Shown here one piece after another: positions 17,362 to 26,846 of a stretch of DNA of 64,000 bases. Where the stretch lies: NCBI GenBank assembly GCA_021608145.1, contig JAKIHM010000002.1, positions 1 through 64,000 on the forward strand, written 5' to 3'. Numbering within the stretch: the first letter of the stretch is position 1; every line of letters begins with the position of its first letter. The notes beneath the pieces are model-generated. The model did not search any database, was not told where the DNA came from, and saw only the letters and a list, made by a program, of their open reading frames with translations. The DNA comes from Thermovorax subterraneus (lineage in GTDB: Bacteria; Bacillota; Thermosediminibacteria; Thermosediminibacterales; Thermosediminibacteraceae). A program made the position numbers and the translations under genes.

Positions 17362-18644
17362 CCCCTCCCTGGCTCACTCCCAAGGCTTTGTAATAGTCTT
17401 ATCGCCCTTTCTATCTCCTGTAGTTGCCTTTTCTTTAGTTGTTTGTTCTTGACCGTTCTATTTACGTACTCTTTTAGTTCTTCCAATTCATCAGCATCTA
17501 ATTCTTTTAGAATTGCCATATACCCTTCGGGAATTTGCTCTTTTAACCCAAGCCCCCTTCTTGCTATGACATACGCTGCTGCCACGTCCTTGCTTATCAT
17601 ATACTGCGGTGCATATTTCAGCATCCCTATCACTGATGTATAGGCAGGATTGACCTCTATGATTTGTATGCCCTTCCTCTTCGCTAAAACCTTGATTTTT
17701 TCCAAAAGCGACCTGTAACCAAAGCTGTGCCTTATCCTCCTCGATTTCCTCCCCGAAAAGTCCCCTCTTTTTCCTTTGTCTCTTATGTCCAATCTTTCGA
17801 TTGCTATTGCTTTTTTCTTTTTTTCTGCTAGCCTTACTACTTCGTGGGCATACTGCCATCTGTAATATTCCCTCTTATTTGAATTGCCACTTGTAAGTTC
17901 GGGCATCGGTATTCTGTCATAACTTGCAAGATTACCGTTCTCATCCGTTTCCGACCACGCTATGTGGTCCGGGTATGCGTTGATGTCTATGCCTATAACC
18001 CCATTTTCTTTTGTTACCGCAACTTCCGGGAAGTTTTCTTCAATCGTAAAGTAAGCATATACCTTCCCGTTTTTGAGCTTTAACTCCACGGAATAAGGCT
18101 GTCCACAAATACTGATTGCCTCAAGCAATTCCTCCCGGCTCTTTCCTTTCTTCCATCCCGCTTGTATGTTTGCATATGCATATTTTCTTTCACCTACGTT
18201 GATTCTAAGTACTGCACTATTTTCATCTATCTCGATCCGTGTATTCAAGTTCCCTTTCTTGCTCTTGTCTCCTCTCGAGAAAAGATTGCCTTTCCTTCTT
18301 TCTTGCCACTCATGTTGCAGCTTCTTATATGCATTTCCGTTTATGTGCCGTTTCTTGAGCTTTTCAAATAAACTCCTGCCGCCAAAGATAACCTTCCTTG
18401 GATTCGCTTGCCTTTCTTTACAGGATTCTAAAACGCTTTTTGCCTTAATTATTGCATCATCTACATACCTCGAATTTAAATTGAAAATCCCTTGCAGTTC
18501 TCTTTTGAGTTCATTTCTGCTTTTACCTTCTAAAAGCCTGTTATATGCGAATCTTGCGCAGGATGACCATCTTCTCATAATGTCTAATACTTCCCGCTTA
18601 TCTTCGCTGCTTTGGAAAATCAGCTTTGCCTGAATTGTTAACAT
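17193..18644 (-). CDS. TnpB-like RuvC nuclease (IS200/IS605-associated), zinc-finger-less
   Basis: TnpB proteins are RNA-guided DNA endonucleases and ancestors of Cas12. All three RuvC acidic residues are visible, counted from the start at 18644: D220 in VIGIDINAYPDHIAW, E283 in AIAIERLDI and D353 in MISKDVAAAYVIARRG. The CxxC zinc finger usually found between RuvC-II and RuvC-III is absent. About the last 70 codons overlap a strongly structured RNA and may not be selected as protein. The start MLTIQAKLIF is chosen for its family-like N terminus; the frame is open to 18746. No TnpA is nearby. It lies between khpA and rimM on the operon strand. Confidence 0.85.
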   Translation of the reverse strand: MLTIQAKLIFQSSEDKREVLDIMRRWSSCARFAYNRLLEGKSRNELKRELQGIFNLNSRYVDDAIIKAKSVLESCKERQANPRKVIFGGRSLFEKLKKRHINGNAYKKLQHEWQERRKGNLFSRGDKSKKGNLNTRIEIDENSAVLRINVGERKYAYANIQAGWKKGKSREELLEAISICGQPYSVELKLKNGKVYAYFTIEENFPEVAVTKENGVIGIDINAYPDHIAWSETDENGNLASYDRIPMPELTSGNSNKREYYRWQYAHEVVRLAEKKKKAIAIERLDIRDKGKRGDFSGRKSRRIRHSFGYRSLLEKIKVLAKRKGIQIIEVNPAYTSVIGMLKYAPQYMISKDVAAAYVIARRGLGLKEQIPEGYMAILKELDADELEELKEYVNRTVKNKQLKKRQLQEIERAIRLLQSLGSEPGRGPRPLDGTSLGAYSESYKLWRVLKVAVVTPLSPEKVLRDISVLKGVLHSGQVGRPG

Positions 18645-18810
18645 GCCTTTACGCACCCCATTGTCAGTTACTACCGCTATAAGATCTCTTGGTAATGCCG
18701 TATATATGTTTTCTTTTTTTGCACACTTAATAATGTCAATTATCATCTAATCGAAATTATACCCTTTTGCATTACTATCTTCAACTGTTGTGACCCTCCT
18801 ATCCTCGAAT

Positions 18811-18836
18811 AAAAGGGTTAGGCAAAACCCTAACCC
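18811..18836 (-). terminator. intrinsic terminator after khpA
   Basis: On the minus strand GGGTTAGG and CCTAACCC form a perfect 8-bp stem (18815-18836) with a six-base loop, followed by TTTTATT. It begins directly after the khpA stop codon and would separate ffh-rpsP-khpA from tnpB and rimM. Confidence 0.8.
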
Positions 18837-19064
18837 TTATAGAATCTCTACGATTACCCTTTTTCCTTCTTTAGCAGCAGCAGCTTTGACTACGGTTCTG
18901 ATGGCTTTTGCTATCCTGCCCTGTTTCCCGATGATTTTGCCCATGTCATCGGGGTGCACCTTTAATTCAATTATTACTGACTGTTCACCTTCCACTCTGT
19001 TTACAGTCACTTCTTCGGGGTGGTCAACCAATGCCTTTGCGATGTATTCTACTAACTCTGTCAA
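18837..19064 (-). CDS. khpA: KH-domain RNA-binding protein KhpA
   Basis: 75 residues forming a single KH domain with the [16 protein letters not shown] loop. KhpA binds RNA, often with KhpB/Jag, and affects cell division and elongation in Gram-positives. The TTG at 19064 follows AGGAGGAATG. It lies 19 bp after rpsP, the conserved position. Confidence 0.94.
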   Translation of the reverse strand: MTELVEYIAKALVDHPEEVTVNRVEGEQSVIIELKVHPDDMGKIIGKQGRIAKAIRTVVKAAAAKEGKRVIVEIL

Positions 19065-19083
19065 GGTTCATTCCTCCTTCGCT

Positions 19084-19368
19084 TTAAGAATTTTTTTCGG
19101 CATTTGTCTTCTGAGATTTATATTTTTCAAGCAGGCCTGTGATCTTGAATAATTGCTTTACGCTATCGGTCGGTTGGGCACCCTTCCTCATCCAATCCAG
19201 AGCCTTTTCTTCATCGATTTTTATTTCGGCAGGATCGGTGAGGGGGTTGTAATAACCGATTTCCTCTATAAACCTTCCGTCTCGCGGACTTCTGCTATCC
19301 GCCACGACGATCCGGTAAAAGGGCCTTTTCTTTGCCCCCATGCGCCTCAATCTTATCCTTACCGCCAT
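19084..19368 (-). CDS. rpsP: 30S ribosomal protein S16
   Basis: 94 residues beginning [20 protein letters not shown] and continuing with [22 protein letters not shown], the S16 signature. GAAGGAGG precedes the start. It lies between ffh and khpA. Confidence 0.98.
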   Translation of the reverse strand: MAVRIRLRRMGAKKRPFYRIVVADSRSPRDGRFIEEIGYYNPLTDPAEIKIDEEKALDWMRKGAQPTDSVKQLFKITGLLEKYKSQKTNAEKNS

Positions 19369-19393
19369 CTGTCACTTCACCTCCTTCTGTTAG

Positions 19394-20737
19394 TTAAAAG
19401 AAAGGCAATCTAAATCTGCCTTTTTTTCTTCCTTTTTCTAGGTCACTCAGTTGTTTCATGAGTTTTCTCGTCTGCTCGAATTGCTTCAAAAGCCTGTTTA
19501 CATCTTGAACGGAAGTTCCGCTGCCCATGGCGATTCTTCTTCGCCTGCTACCGTTTATGATGCTGGGATTGCGGCGTTCCTCTTTAGTCATGGAGTTGAT
19601 AATGGCTTCTATGTGCACCAGTTCTTTTTCGTTGAATTCTACCCCCTGTAATTTTTGAGGAGAAAACCCCGGAATCATGCTCATTATCTGGTCAAGAGAA
19701 CCCATTTTTCTTACCTGTTTTATCTGTTCAAGAAAATCCTCTAATGTAAATTCTTCCTTCCTAATCTTTTCTTCAAGTTGCCTTGCTTTTTCTTGGTCTA
19801 TCGCCGAGGTGGCCTTCTCTATCAGGCTAAGCACATCGCCCATTCCCAATATCCTAGAAGCCATCCTGTCGGGATAAAATGGCTCCAGGTCGGTAAGCTT
19901 TTCACCTACGCCTATAAATTTTATCGGGCAACCCGTTACCGCCTTTATCGAGAGCGCCGCCCCTCCCCTCGCATCACCGTCGAGCTTGGTCAAAATCAAG
20001 CCTGTCAGATGCAACCTGCTATGAAAGGTCTCGGCCACGTTTACCGCGTCCTGTCCGGTCATGCTGTCAACCACCAGCAGAATCTCGTTGGGCGTTACAG
20101 CTTCTTTTATTCGTTCCAGCTCCTCCATCAATTCGTCGTCTATGTGGAGGCGGCCAGCTGTATCTATGATGACAACGTCGTTGCCGTGGCGATGGGCATG
20201 TTCTAAAGCTGCTTTGGAAATAGCCACCGGATCCTGTTCTCCTGCTGTAAAAACCGGCAATCCAACCTTTTCTCCTACCACTTGAAGCTGTTTTATGGCA
20301 GCCGGCCGGTATATATCGGCAGCTACTAAAAGCGGTCTTTTGCCCACTTTGGAAAGATAAAGCCCTAGTTTTCCGCAAGTGGTAGTTTTCCCCGACCCCT
20401 GAAGGCCCACCATCATAAAAACGCTTACCTTGGACTGCGAAAAATTCAATTTGGTATCTTTAGGCCCCATTAACTGTATAAGTTCGTCGTGGACTATTTT
20501 TATTACCTGTTGAGCAGGGGTCAGGCTCTCCATCACTTCCTGGCCTACAGCCCGTTCGGTGACTTTTTGCACAAAGTCCTTGACTACCTTGTAGTTTACA
20601 TCGGCTTCTAAGAGGGCCAACCTAATTTCTCTCATTGCCTGCTTTACATCGGCTTCCGACAATTTGCCCTTCCCTCTCAGCCTTTTGAAAACCACTTCTA
20701 ATTTCTGAGTTAAGGCTTCGAAAGCCAAATTATTCAC
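19394..20737 (-). CDS. ffh: signal recognition particle protein Ffh
   Basis: Ffh is the SRP GTPase that targets membrane proteins together with 4.5S RNA and FtsY. The NG domain (residues 1-300) has GLQGSGKTTTCGKL, DIYRPAA, DTAGRL and LTKLDGDARGGAA. The methionine-rich M domain follows with MSMIPGF and RRRRIAMGSGTSVQDVNRLLKQF. Length 447 is standard. The GTG start overlaps ylxM by 8 bp. Confidence 0.98.
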   Translation of the reverse strand: MNNLAFEALTQKLEVVFKRLRGKGKLSEADVKQAMREIRLALLEADVNYKVVKDFVQKVTERAVGQEVMESLTPAQQVIKIVHDELIQLMGPKDTKLNFSQSKVSVFMMVGLQGSGKTTTCGKLGLYLSKVGKRPLLVAADIYRPAAIKQLQVVGEKVGLPVFTAGEQDPVAISKAALEHAHRHGNDVVIIDTAGRLHIDDELMEELERIKEAVTPNEILLVVDSMTGQDAVNVAETFHSRLHLTGLILTKLDGDARGGAALSIKAVTGCPIKFIGVGEKLTDLEPFYPDRMASRILGMGDVLSLIEKATSAIDQEKARQLEEKIRKEEFTLEDFLEQIKQVRKMGSLDQIMSMIPGFSPQKLQGVEFNEKELVHIEAIINSMTKEERRNPSIINGSRRRRIAMGSGTSVQDVNRLLKQFEQTRKLMKQLSDLEKGRKKGRFRLPFF

Positions 20738-21089
20738 ACCCTTCTTTAATTAGCGTCGCGAGTTCATTATAAATTTTTTCCAATTTCGCCTTTCCTTCTC
20801 CCATGACAAAGGGTCTCAGTTCTTCTAGGGATTTCAGTATTCTCTCTATATCCCTCGTCATGCTCATAAACCTTTCTACCATGCCCAATTTTTTTTCATA
20901 CTCTTCCAGTAAAGCGGTTGAACGATTCACTACATCGAACACGTTCTGGCGGGTAACACCGTAATTTTCCGCTATCTCGCTCAAAGACCAGTCATTGAAA
21001 AAATGAAGTTCAAAAAATTCCCTTTGTTTCTCTGTTAAAAAAGGACCGTAAAAATCGTACAAAAGGCTTATCCTCACCAAGTCCGGCAT
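20730..21089 (-). CDS. ylxM: YlxM-family helix-turn-helix protein
   Basis: About 119 residues with a sigma-70 region-4-like HTH: LTEKQREFFELHFFNDWSLSEIAENYGVTRQNVFDVV. YlxM (UPF0122) is encoded next to ffh in Firmicutes and is thought to modulate the SRP pathway. The ATG at 21089 has AGGTGA upstream and matches family N-termini, so the longer frame to 21155 is not used. Confidence 0.92.
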   Translation of the reverse strand: MPDLVRISLLYDFYGPFLTEKQREFFELHFFNDWSLSEIAENYGVTRQNVFDVVNRSTALLEEYEKKLGMVERFMSMTRDIERILKSLEELRPFVMGEGKAKLEKIYNELATLIKEGCE

Positions 21090-21163
21090 TTTTTCACCTG
21101 TAAAGGTATAGAACTTTACATACCTAATTTTATACAATTCGCTAATTCCAGTCAACAGAAATT

Positions 21164-22060
21164 TTAAAGTATCGCATCCGCAAAGGCCTTCGGGTCAAAT
21201 TCCTCCAGGTCGTCTATCCCTTCTCCCACACCGGCAAAAAGTACTGGCAGATTCAATTCCGAAGCTATGGCAACGGCTACTCCGCCCTTTGCTGTTCCGT
21301 CTAGTTTTGTTAGCACAATCCCCGATAAATTGACGGCTTCTTTGAAAATCTTCGCTTGAGCTATGGCATTTTGTCCGGTAGTTGCATCTAATACCAGCAG
21401 ACTAACTATTCTTGCTTCAGGGTACTCCTTTTCGCTGACTCTGTAGAGCTTTTTCAACTCCTCCATCAAATTTTTCTTCGTATGGAGCCTGCCAGCCGTA
21501 TCGCAGATTATTATATCAGCCCGTCTGGCTTTCCCGGCTTGAATGGCATCAAACAGCACCGCCGCCGGGTCGGACCCTTCTTGATGTTTAACGACATCCA
21601 CGCCAGCTCTCTGTCCCCAAATAGAAAGCTGTTCAGCAGCAGCAGCCCTAAAGGTGTCGGATGCCGCAAGAATTACCTTTTTGCCCTGAACCTTGAATTT
21701 ATAGGCCAGCTTCCCTATGGTAGTGGTTTTTCCCACCCCATTAACCCCTACCACGAGGATTATTGTCGGAGGAACTATTTCCAATTTTTCCGCCGGAAAC
21801 ACCTTTATTATTTCCTCTTTTAAGGCCTCTTTCAATTCTTCTGGCAAGCGTATCTTTTCCGTCTTTACTTTCTCCTTAAGATTCGATAAAAGCTTTTCCG
21901 AAGCGCTTACGCCGATGTCGGCACTAATTAATACTTCTTCAAGTTCTTCTAGCGTATCTTCATCAATTTTTGCAGACAATTTTATAATACCTTCTATCTT
22001 TTCCGCCAACTGATTCCTAGTCTTTACAAGGCTTTGTTTTAAGCGTTCAAAAAATCCCAT
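21164..22060 (-). CDS. ftsY: signal recognition particle receptor FtsY
   Basis: The SRP receptor GTPase docks ribosome-SRP complexes at the membrane. VGVNGVGKTTTIGKLA, AASDTFRAAAAEQL, CDTAGRLHTKKNLMEEL and LTKLDGTAKGGVAVAIA are the GTPase motifs. The acidic A domain is very short, as in many Firmicutes (298 residues). The start at 22060 has AAAGGGG upstream. It lies between smc and ylxM. Confidence 0.98.
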   Translation of the reverse strand: MGFFERLKQSLVKTRNQLAEKIEGIIKLSAKIDEDTLEELEEVLISADIGVSASEKLLSNLKEKVKTEKIRLPEELKEALKEEIIKVFPAEKLEIVPPTIILVVGVNGVGKTTTIGKLAYKFKVQGKKVILAASDTFRAAAAEQLSIWGQRAGVDVVKHQEGSDPAAVLFDAIQAGKARRADIIICDTAGRLHTKKNLMEELKKLYRVSEKEYPEARIVSLLVLDATTGQNAIAQAKIFKEAVNLSGIVLTKLDGTAKGGVAVAIASELNLPVLFAGVGEGIDDLEEFDPKAFADAIL

Positions 22061-22079
22061 TTTTTTACCCCTTTCTTTT

Positions 22080-25000
22080 TTATTCCAGTTTAACTGCAAT
22101 CAATTTCGATACCGCCGTTTCTTCCATGGTTACACCGTAAAGGGCATCGGCCACTTCCATCGTGCCTTTCCTGTGGGTGATTATTATCACCTGTGTATGT
22201 TCGGATATTTTTTTCAAATACCGTGTAAATCTATCTATGTTTGCATCGTCCAAAGCTGCCTCAATCTCATCCAAAATGCAAAATGGAGTTGATTTTATAT
22301 TTAATATCGAAAAAAGCAGGGCAATGGCTGCAAGAGCCCTCTCACCTCCAGAAAGCAGCGACAGATTCTGTAATTTTTTCCCCGGAGGTTGGACTTTTAT
22401 TTCTATTCCCGCCTCAAGAGGTTTCGACTCATCCGTCAAAATTAATTCTGCCTTGCCACCACCGAAAAGCTCGGCAAAGACCTTTTGAAATTCCTCCTTT
22501 ATCTTCTTGAAGGTTTCTAAAAACATCTCTTCCATAGTTTTTGTCAAATCATCGATAAGGTCGTCGAGTTTCATCTTGGCATCTAAAAGGTCATCCCTTT
22601 GGACTTTCATAAAGTCATATCTTGATTTTAAATTTTCGTAGTCTTCGATAGCGCTCATGTTGACCGCGCCGAGCCCTTCAATTTTATTTTTAATCGAGAA
22701 AAGCTCCTCCTTTATTCTTTCGCCATCTGAAGTTTTTTGTCTTAAATCCATTGCACTTTTTAAAGAAAGAGAATATCTTTCCGCAAGAGTCTTTTCTATA
22801 TGCTCTACCTCAACCTTGAGCGAAGCCTGCTTTACTTTTGCTTCGCTCAAGGAAACCTCCCTTCTCCTTTCCTCCCTCTCAATATCGGCTAGATTTTTCG
22901 CCAAAGCATCTATTTCGTCTTCAAGTTTTGTCTTGTCGTACTCGAGGTTTTCAATGACTTTCTTTAAAACGTCCTGTTCTTCCAATATACCTTTTAAACA
23001 AACTTCCATTTTGTTTATCTTGCTTGAAGTAGAGGCGATTTCTTGCTCTAGCTTACCAATACTATTTACTAGTTCATTCTGCTCTTTTTCCCATTCGCTT
23101 ACATTCTGCTCTAAATGTTGAATCTGATACTTCAAACTCAATTCTTCTTGCTTTAATCCATTCAAAAATAGCCTCAAGTCCTTTACTTCCTTTTCGATAG
23201 CCTCCATTGACTTTAACCTTTCCTCTATTTCCCGTTTTAGATTCTCGACTTTGCGCTCCCGTTCCCTGCTTTCTTCCTCAATAGAATTTTTATCCCTTTC
23301 CACCTTATCAATTTCCTGTTCTATCTCCCTTAATTCTTCCTCTATTTGTCTTTTTTCGAGATTTAAAATTTTTTCTCTTTCCTGCCGCTCTCGTAAAAGT
23401 CCTTTTTTCCCCGCTATTTCCCTTTCTTGCGCTGCTATATCCGCATTGCAAGAATTTAGGATTTTCCCTAATTCATCGATGGATTTTTGAGTATCGCGGA
23501 TTCTTTCTTCTATCCCGGCAATCTTGTTTTTTAACTCATAAATTTTCGCTTCTTCTTGAATAATTTTCTCTTTAATCTCTTCAAATTCCCTTTTTTTGGC
23601 CAGGATAAGACTTGCTTTCTTTATGCTTCCGCCCGTTATCGAACCCCCAGGATTTATTATCTCTCCTTCTAAAGTTACTACTTTAAGGCCGAAATCCGTT
23701 TTTTTTGCAATTTCCAGAGCGCTGTCAACATCCTCCGCCACAATCACCCTACCCAGTAGATGTAGTAAAACCGGCATGAATTTTTCTTCATAATTTATTA
23801 ATTCGCAGGCTACACCCAAACAGCCGGACTGGTCAAGAACCCACTTTTCATGGGAACTCAAGACCCTCGGCCGTACCGATGTAAGGGGAAGAAACGTCAC
23901 ACGGCCAAGACTATTCTTTTTCAAGTATTCTATAGCTTTTTTCGCGGTTTGTTCATTTTCACATACTACGTTTTGTATTGCTCCTCCTAACGCAGATTCG
24001 ATAGCAGTTTCCAACCTCTCGCTCACCTTTATGATTTCCGCAACGGTACCGTAAATGCCCTCTATGTAAATCCTTCCCGACTTAATATGGAAAAGGAGAT
24101 TCCTTACCCCCTGCTGATAGCCTTCATAGTTTTGGTTTACTTCCTCTAAGATTTTGTACCGGGATTTTAATTCGTTATAAGATATAATTTTTTGTTGCAA
24201 CAATCTGCTGCTTTCGCGGTATTCGCGGGTATAATTATCCAGATTTCTTTTTTCCGATTCGATTTTTTCGTTGACTTTCTTTATTTTTTCCCTGACATCG
24301 GACAGCCTTTTTTCCGCATTCTCCAGCTCCTGCAATGTCAGAGAATTGGCCTCTTTTATGCCTTTCAATTCTTGGTCAATCTGCATCAAACGCTTCTTAA
24401 TATTGCTTTTCATCGTACTTAAGCTTGCAATGGTATTTTTTATTTTCGAAGCGGAATTCAGAAGGTCTATCACATCGCCTTTTAAGTTTTCCATTTCCTG
24501 CTGCCTTTCTCTTATACCGCTTCCCAACCTCGCCAACTCTTCTTCTTTTATTCGCAATTGAGCATTAGTTTTGTTTATCTCTTTTATCTTTTGCTCTAGT
24601 TTTTCTAAATTAGCGCAGAACTGCTTTTTTGCACCATCCAACTTAGCTTTCAATATATCCATTTTCTGAGAAGCAATGTCCAAATCTTCTCTTAGCTTTT
24701 GCAATCTTTCTTCCTGCCACTTTTTTTCTTTTTCCAGTTCTATTTTCTTTGTCCTTTTATCATAAAACCCTGCTTTAAGTTTTTCGTATTCTCCTTTCAT
24801 TTTTTGAAGTTCTTCCTTGACTTGAACCATCCTATTTTCTATAGATGCTCTTTTATCTCTTATTTCTACCAAGGCAGCTTCCTCTTTTGTTAGCGCTTCC
24901 TCTATTTTCTTCAATTTTTCGCTTATTTTTTCATATTCCAGAAGGAGCAAATTAACCTCCAATAACTTTTGCCTTTCCGTCAATTCCTTATATTCCAACG

Positions 25001-25634
25001 CCTTCATCCTCTGAACATACAACGTATCCAGCTGTACTTTTATTTCCGATAAAATGTCGTCTACCCTGGCCAAATTCGCCATTGTTTCTTCGAGCTTTTT
25101 TTCCGCTTCTCTTTTCCTTACTTTATGTTTCATAATACCTGCGGTTTCCTCGAAAATCAGCCTTCTTTCTTCAGGTCTTGCCATCAAAAATTCATCTACT
25201 TCTCCCTGGCTTATTATCGAATAACCGTCTTTCCCTATACCGGTATCCATGAAAAGCTCCTGTATGTCCTTTAACCTGCAAGGAACTTTGTTTAAATAAA
25301 ATTCGCTTTCTCCCGAACGGAACGTCCTTCGGGTTATGCAAACCTCTGAATATTCCAGTGGAAGGAGATAATCCGAGTTGTCCAGGACTACAGAGACCTC
25401 TGCCATACCCATGGGTTTTCTTTTCTGGCTGCCTGCAAATATGACATCCTCCAATTTTGACCCTCTTAAAGTTTTAATGCTCTGTTCACCCAAAACCCAT
25501 CTTACGGCATCGGTAATGTTGCTTTTTCCACTGCCATTCGGGCCGATTATGGCGTTGATTCCTGGCTCAAATTCTATTTCCGTCCTGTCCGCGAAAGATT
25601 TAAAACCGTGAATTTCGATTTTCTTCAGGTACAA
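22080..25634 (-). CDS. smc: chromosome segregation protein SMC
   Basis: SMC forms the condensin ring that organises the chromosome. Walker A is GPNGSGKSNITDAVRW at about residue 32. Two long coiled coils surround a hinge near residues 500-660, and the C-terminal head has LSLLSGGERALAAIALLFS and the Walker B FCILDEIEAALDDAN. The 1184-residue length is standard. The start is a TTG at 25634 (MYLKKIEIHGFKSF), ten bases after AGGAGG; the earlier TTG at 25643 is too close to that site. Confidence 0.98.
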   Translation of the reverse strand: MYLKKIEIHGFKSFADRTEIEFEPGINAIIGPNGSGKSNITDAVRWVLGEQSIKTLRGSKLEDVIFAGSQKRKPMGMAEVSVVLDNSDYLLPLEYSEVCITRRTFRSGESEFYLNKVPCRLKDIQELFMDTGIGKDGYSIISQGEVDEFLMARPEERRLIFEETAGIMKHKVRKREAEKKLEETMANLARVDDILSEIKVQLDTLYVQRMKALEYKELTERQKLLEVNLLLLEYEKISEKLKKIEEALTKEEAALVEIRDKRASIENRMVQVKEELQKMKGEYEKLKAGFYDKRTKKIELEKEKKWQEERLQKLREDLDIASQKMDILKAKLDGAKKQFCANLEKLEQKIKEINKTNAQLRIKEEELARLGSGIRERQQEMENLKGDVIDLLNSASKIKNTIASLSTMKSNIKKRLMQIDQELKGIKEANSLTLQELENAEKRLSDVREKIKKVNEKIESEKRNLDNYTREYRESSRLLQQKIISYNELKSRYKILEEVNQNYEGYQQGVRNLLFHIKSGRIYIEGIYGTVAEIIKVSERLETAIESALGGAIQNVVCENEQTAKKAIEYLKKNSLGRVTFLPLTSVRPRVLSSHEKWVLDQSGCLGVACELINYEEKFMPVLLHLLGRVIVAEDVDSALEIAKKTDFGLKVVTLEGEIINPGGSITGGSIKKASLILAKKREFEEIKEKIIQEEAKIYELKNKIAGIEERIRDTQKSIDELGKILNSCNADIAAQEREIAGKKGLLRERQEREKILNLEKRQIEEELREIEQEIDKVERDKNSIEEESRERERKVENLKREIEERLKSMEAIEKEVKDLRLFLNGLKQEELSLKYQIQHLEQNVSEWEKEQNELVNSIGKLEQEIASTSSKINKMEVCLKGILEEQDVLKKVIENLEYDKTKLEDEIDALAKNLADIEREERRREVSLSEAKVKQASLKVEVEHIEKTLAERYSLSLKSAMDLRQKTSDGERIKEELFSIKNKIEGLGAVNMSAIEDYENLKSRYDFMKVQRDDLLDAKMKLDDLIDDLTKTMEEMFLETFKKIKEEFQKVFAELFGGGKAELILTDESKPLEAGIEIKVQPPGKKLQNLSLLSGGERALAAIALLFSILNIKSTPFCILDEIEAALDDANIDRFTRYLKKISEHTQVIIITHRKGTMEVADALYGVTMEETAVSKLIAVKLE

Positions 25635-25702
25635 AAAGGGCAAACCTCCTTTTTTCTCTTAGGTTGACCTTTTTACCCTTTTGATTTTACCATACAAACA
25701 GG

Positions 25703-25739
25703 CAAATAAAAATACCTGTCTTAGAAAAGACAGGTATTT
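25703..25739 (-). terminator. intrinsic terminator after spoVS
   Basis: On the minus strand AAATACCTGTCT and AGACAGGTATTT form a 12-bp stem with a six-base loop (25710-25739), followed by a T-rich tract. It implies that smc has its own promoter; an extended -10-like TGGTAAAAT lies at about 25684-25692 on the minus strand. Confidence 0.8.
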
Positions 25740-25762
25740 CATTCCATCATGACTTCACAATT

Positions 25763-26023
25763 TTAACGGGGTTCTACTATAAATTTAATTGCTGTTCTTT
25801 CTTCACCATCAATTTCAATCTCTGCAAAGGCAGGCACAGTAACCAAGTCGATACCATTGGGAGCCACAAAACCTCTGGTAATTGCTATTGCCTTTACAGC
25901 TTGGTTTACGGCTCCAGCTCCCACCGCCTGAAGCTCAGCTACTCCCTTCTCCCTCAGGACGGCTGCCAGAGCACCAGCAACGGCCTTGGGTTTTGATTGC
26001 GCTGATACTTTTAGTACTTCCAT
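25763..26023 (-). CDS. spoVS: stage V sporulation protein S
   Basis: 86 residues, MEVLKVSAQSKPKAVAGALA and GAGAVNQAVKAIAITRGFVAPNGIDL, clearly SpoVS. It is a small dimeric Alba-like protein that affects spore coat assembly and septation. It sits alone between rnc and smc with its own promoter and terminator. Confidence 0.97.
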   Translation of the reverse strand: MEVLKVSAQSKPKAVAGALAAVLREKGVAELQAVGAGAVNQAVKAIAITRGFVAPNGIDLVTVPAFAEIEIDGEERTAIKFIVEPR

Positions 26024-26059
26024 TCTACATATACCCCCTTAATTTTTTTTATTTAATAT

Positions 26060-26086
26060 ATTCTATAAGTTACACAAAATTCCTTC
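26060..26086 (-). promoter_or_regulatory. sigma-H-type promoter of spoVS
   Basis: On the minus strand GAAGGAATT (26078-26086) fits the sigma-H -35 consensus RNAGGAWWW, and ATAGAAT (26060-26066) fits the -10 RNNGAAT. The 11-bp spacer is as expected. spoVS of Bacillus is known to be under sigma-H. Confidence 0.7.
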
Positions 26087-26099
26087 TAAGATTACAACA

Positions 26100-26825
26100 T
26101 CATCTTATTATATTTCTGTTCTTTAAGAATCGTATCGCCGATTTTGCTGCATCCTGTTCCGCTTCTTTCTTGCTTTTGCCGCATCCTTTTCCCAACACGT
26201 TATCCTTCCAGGTAACCTCTACAAAGAAGGTCTTGTCGTGGTCTGGTCCTTCCTCTTTTACTACATTATAAGTTATTTTGTCGGGCGATATCCTCTGCAG
26301 CATCTCCTGGAGAAAGGTCTTATAATCGTTTGACAATTTACCCGCCTCAGCCTTTGCCACGATGCTTTTAAATTTGTTTTTAATGAAGGCCGACACAACC
26401 TCCATACCCCTATCAAGGTACATAGCACCTACAAGGGCCTCAAAGGCATCGGCGAGGATCGATTCTTTTTTTCTGCCCCCGGTAACCTCTTCACCTTTCC
26501 CGATTATCAGGTAATCCCCCAAGCTCAGCTCGCGTGAAAGCGCTGCCAAGCTCTCTTCACAAACGAGGAGCGCTCGAAATTTCGTCAGTTCTCCTTCGGT
26601 ATAGTTCGGGTATTCTTTGTAAATCCATTCGCTTATTATTAATTCTAACACTGCATCTCCCAAAAATTCAAGTCTTTGGTTATGCACATTATGAGGCAAA
26701 CCCCTCTCGTAAGCATACGATGGATGAATCAAGGCTTGGTTTAAAATATTCACATCTTCAAAATTTACCCCAAGGATTTCCTCAAGTTTCCTTAATTGTT
26801 CTTTCCTTTTTTCATCGATAACCAT
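26100..26825 (-). CDS. rnc: ribonuclease III
   Basis: RNase III cleaves double-stranded RNA, including rRNA precursors. The catalytic motif QRLEFLGDAVLEL, the second acidic patch ILADAFEALVGAMYLDRG, and a C-terminal dsRBD (YKTFLQEMLQRI, GCGKSKKEAEQDAAKSAI) are all present. Length is about 241. Two adjacent ATGs (26828 and 26825) follow AGAGG; the second has better spacing. It follows fabF by about 20 bp. Confidence 0.97.
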   Translation of the reverse strand: MVIDEKRKEQLRKLEEILGVNFEDVNILNQALIHPSYAYERGLPHNVHNQRLEFLGDAVLELIISEWIYKEYPNYTEGELTKFRALLVCEESLAALSRELSLGDYLIIGKGEEVTGGRKKESILADAFEALVGAMYLDRGMEVVSAFIKNKFKSIVAKAEAGKLSNDYKTFLQEMLQRISPDKITYNVVKEEGPDHDKTFFVEVTWKDNVLGKGCGKSKKEAEQDAAKSAIRFLKNRNIIR

Positions 26826-26846
26826 CATAAAACCTCTTTGCAAAAG

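Noticed and set aside
17491-17859. 122-codon minus-strand ORF inside tnpB
   Set aside because: It is the +1 frame of tnpB, rich in Lys/Arg/Glu from the charged coding strand, with no independent signal.
19778-20378. ORFs opposite or offset to ffh
   Set aside because: ffh is complete in its own frame; these have no motifs or ribosome sites.
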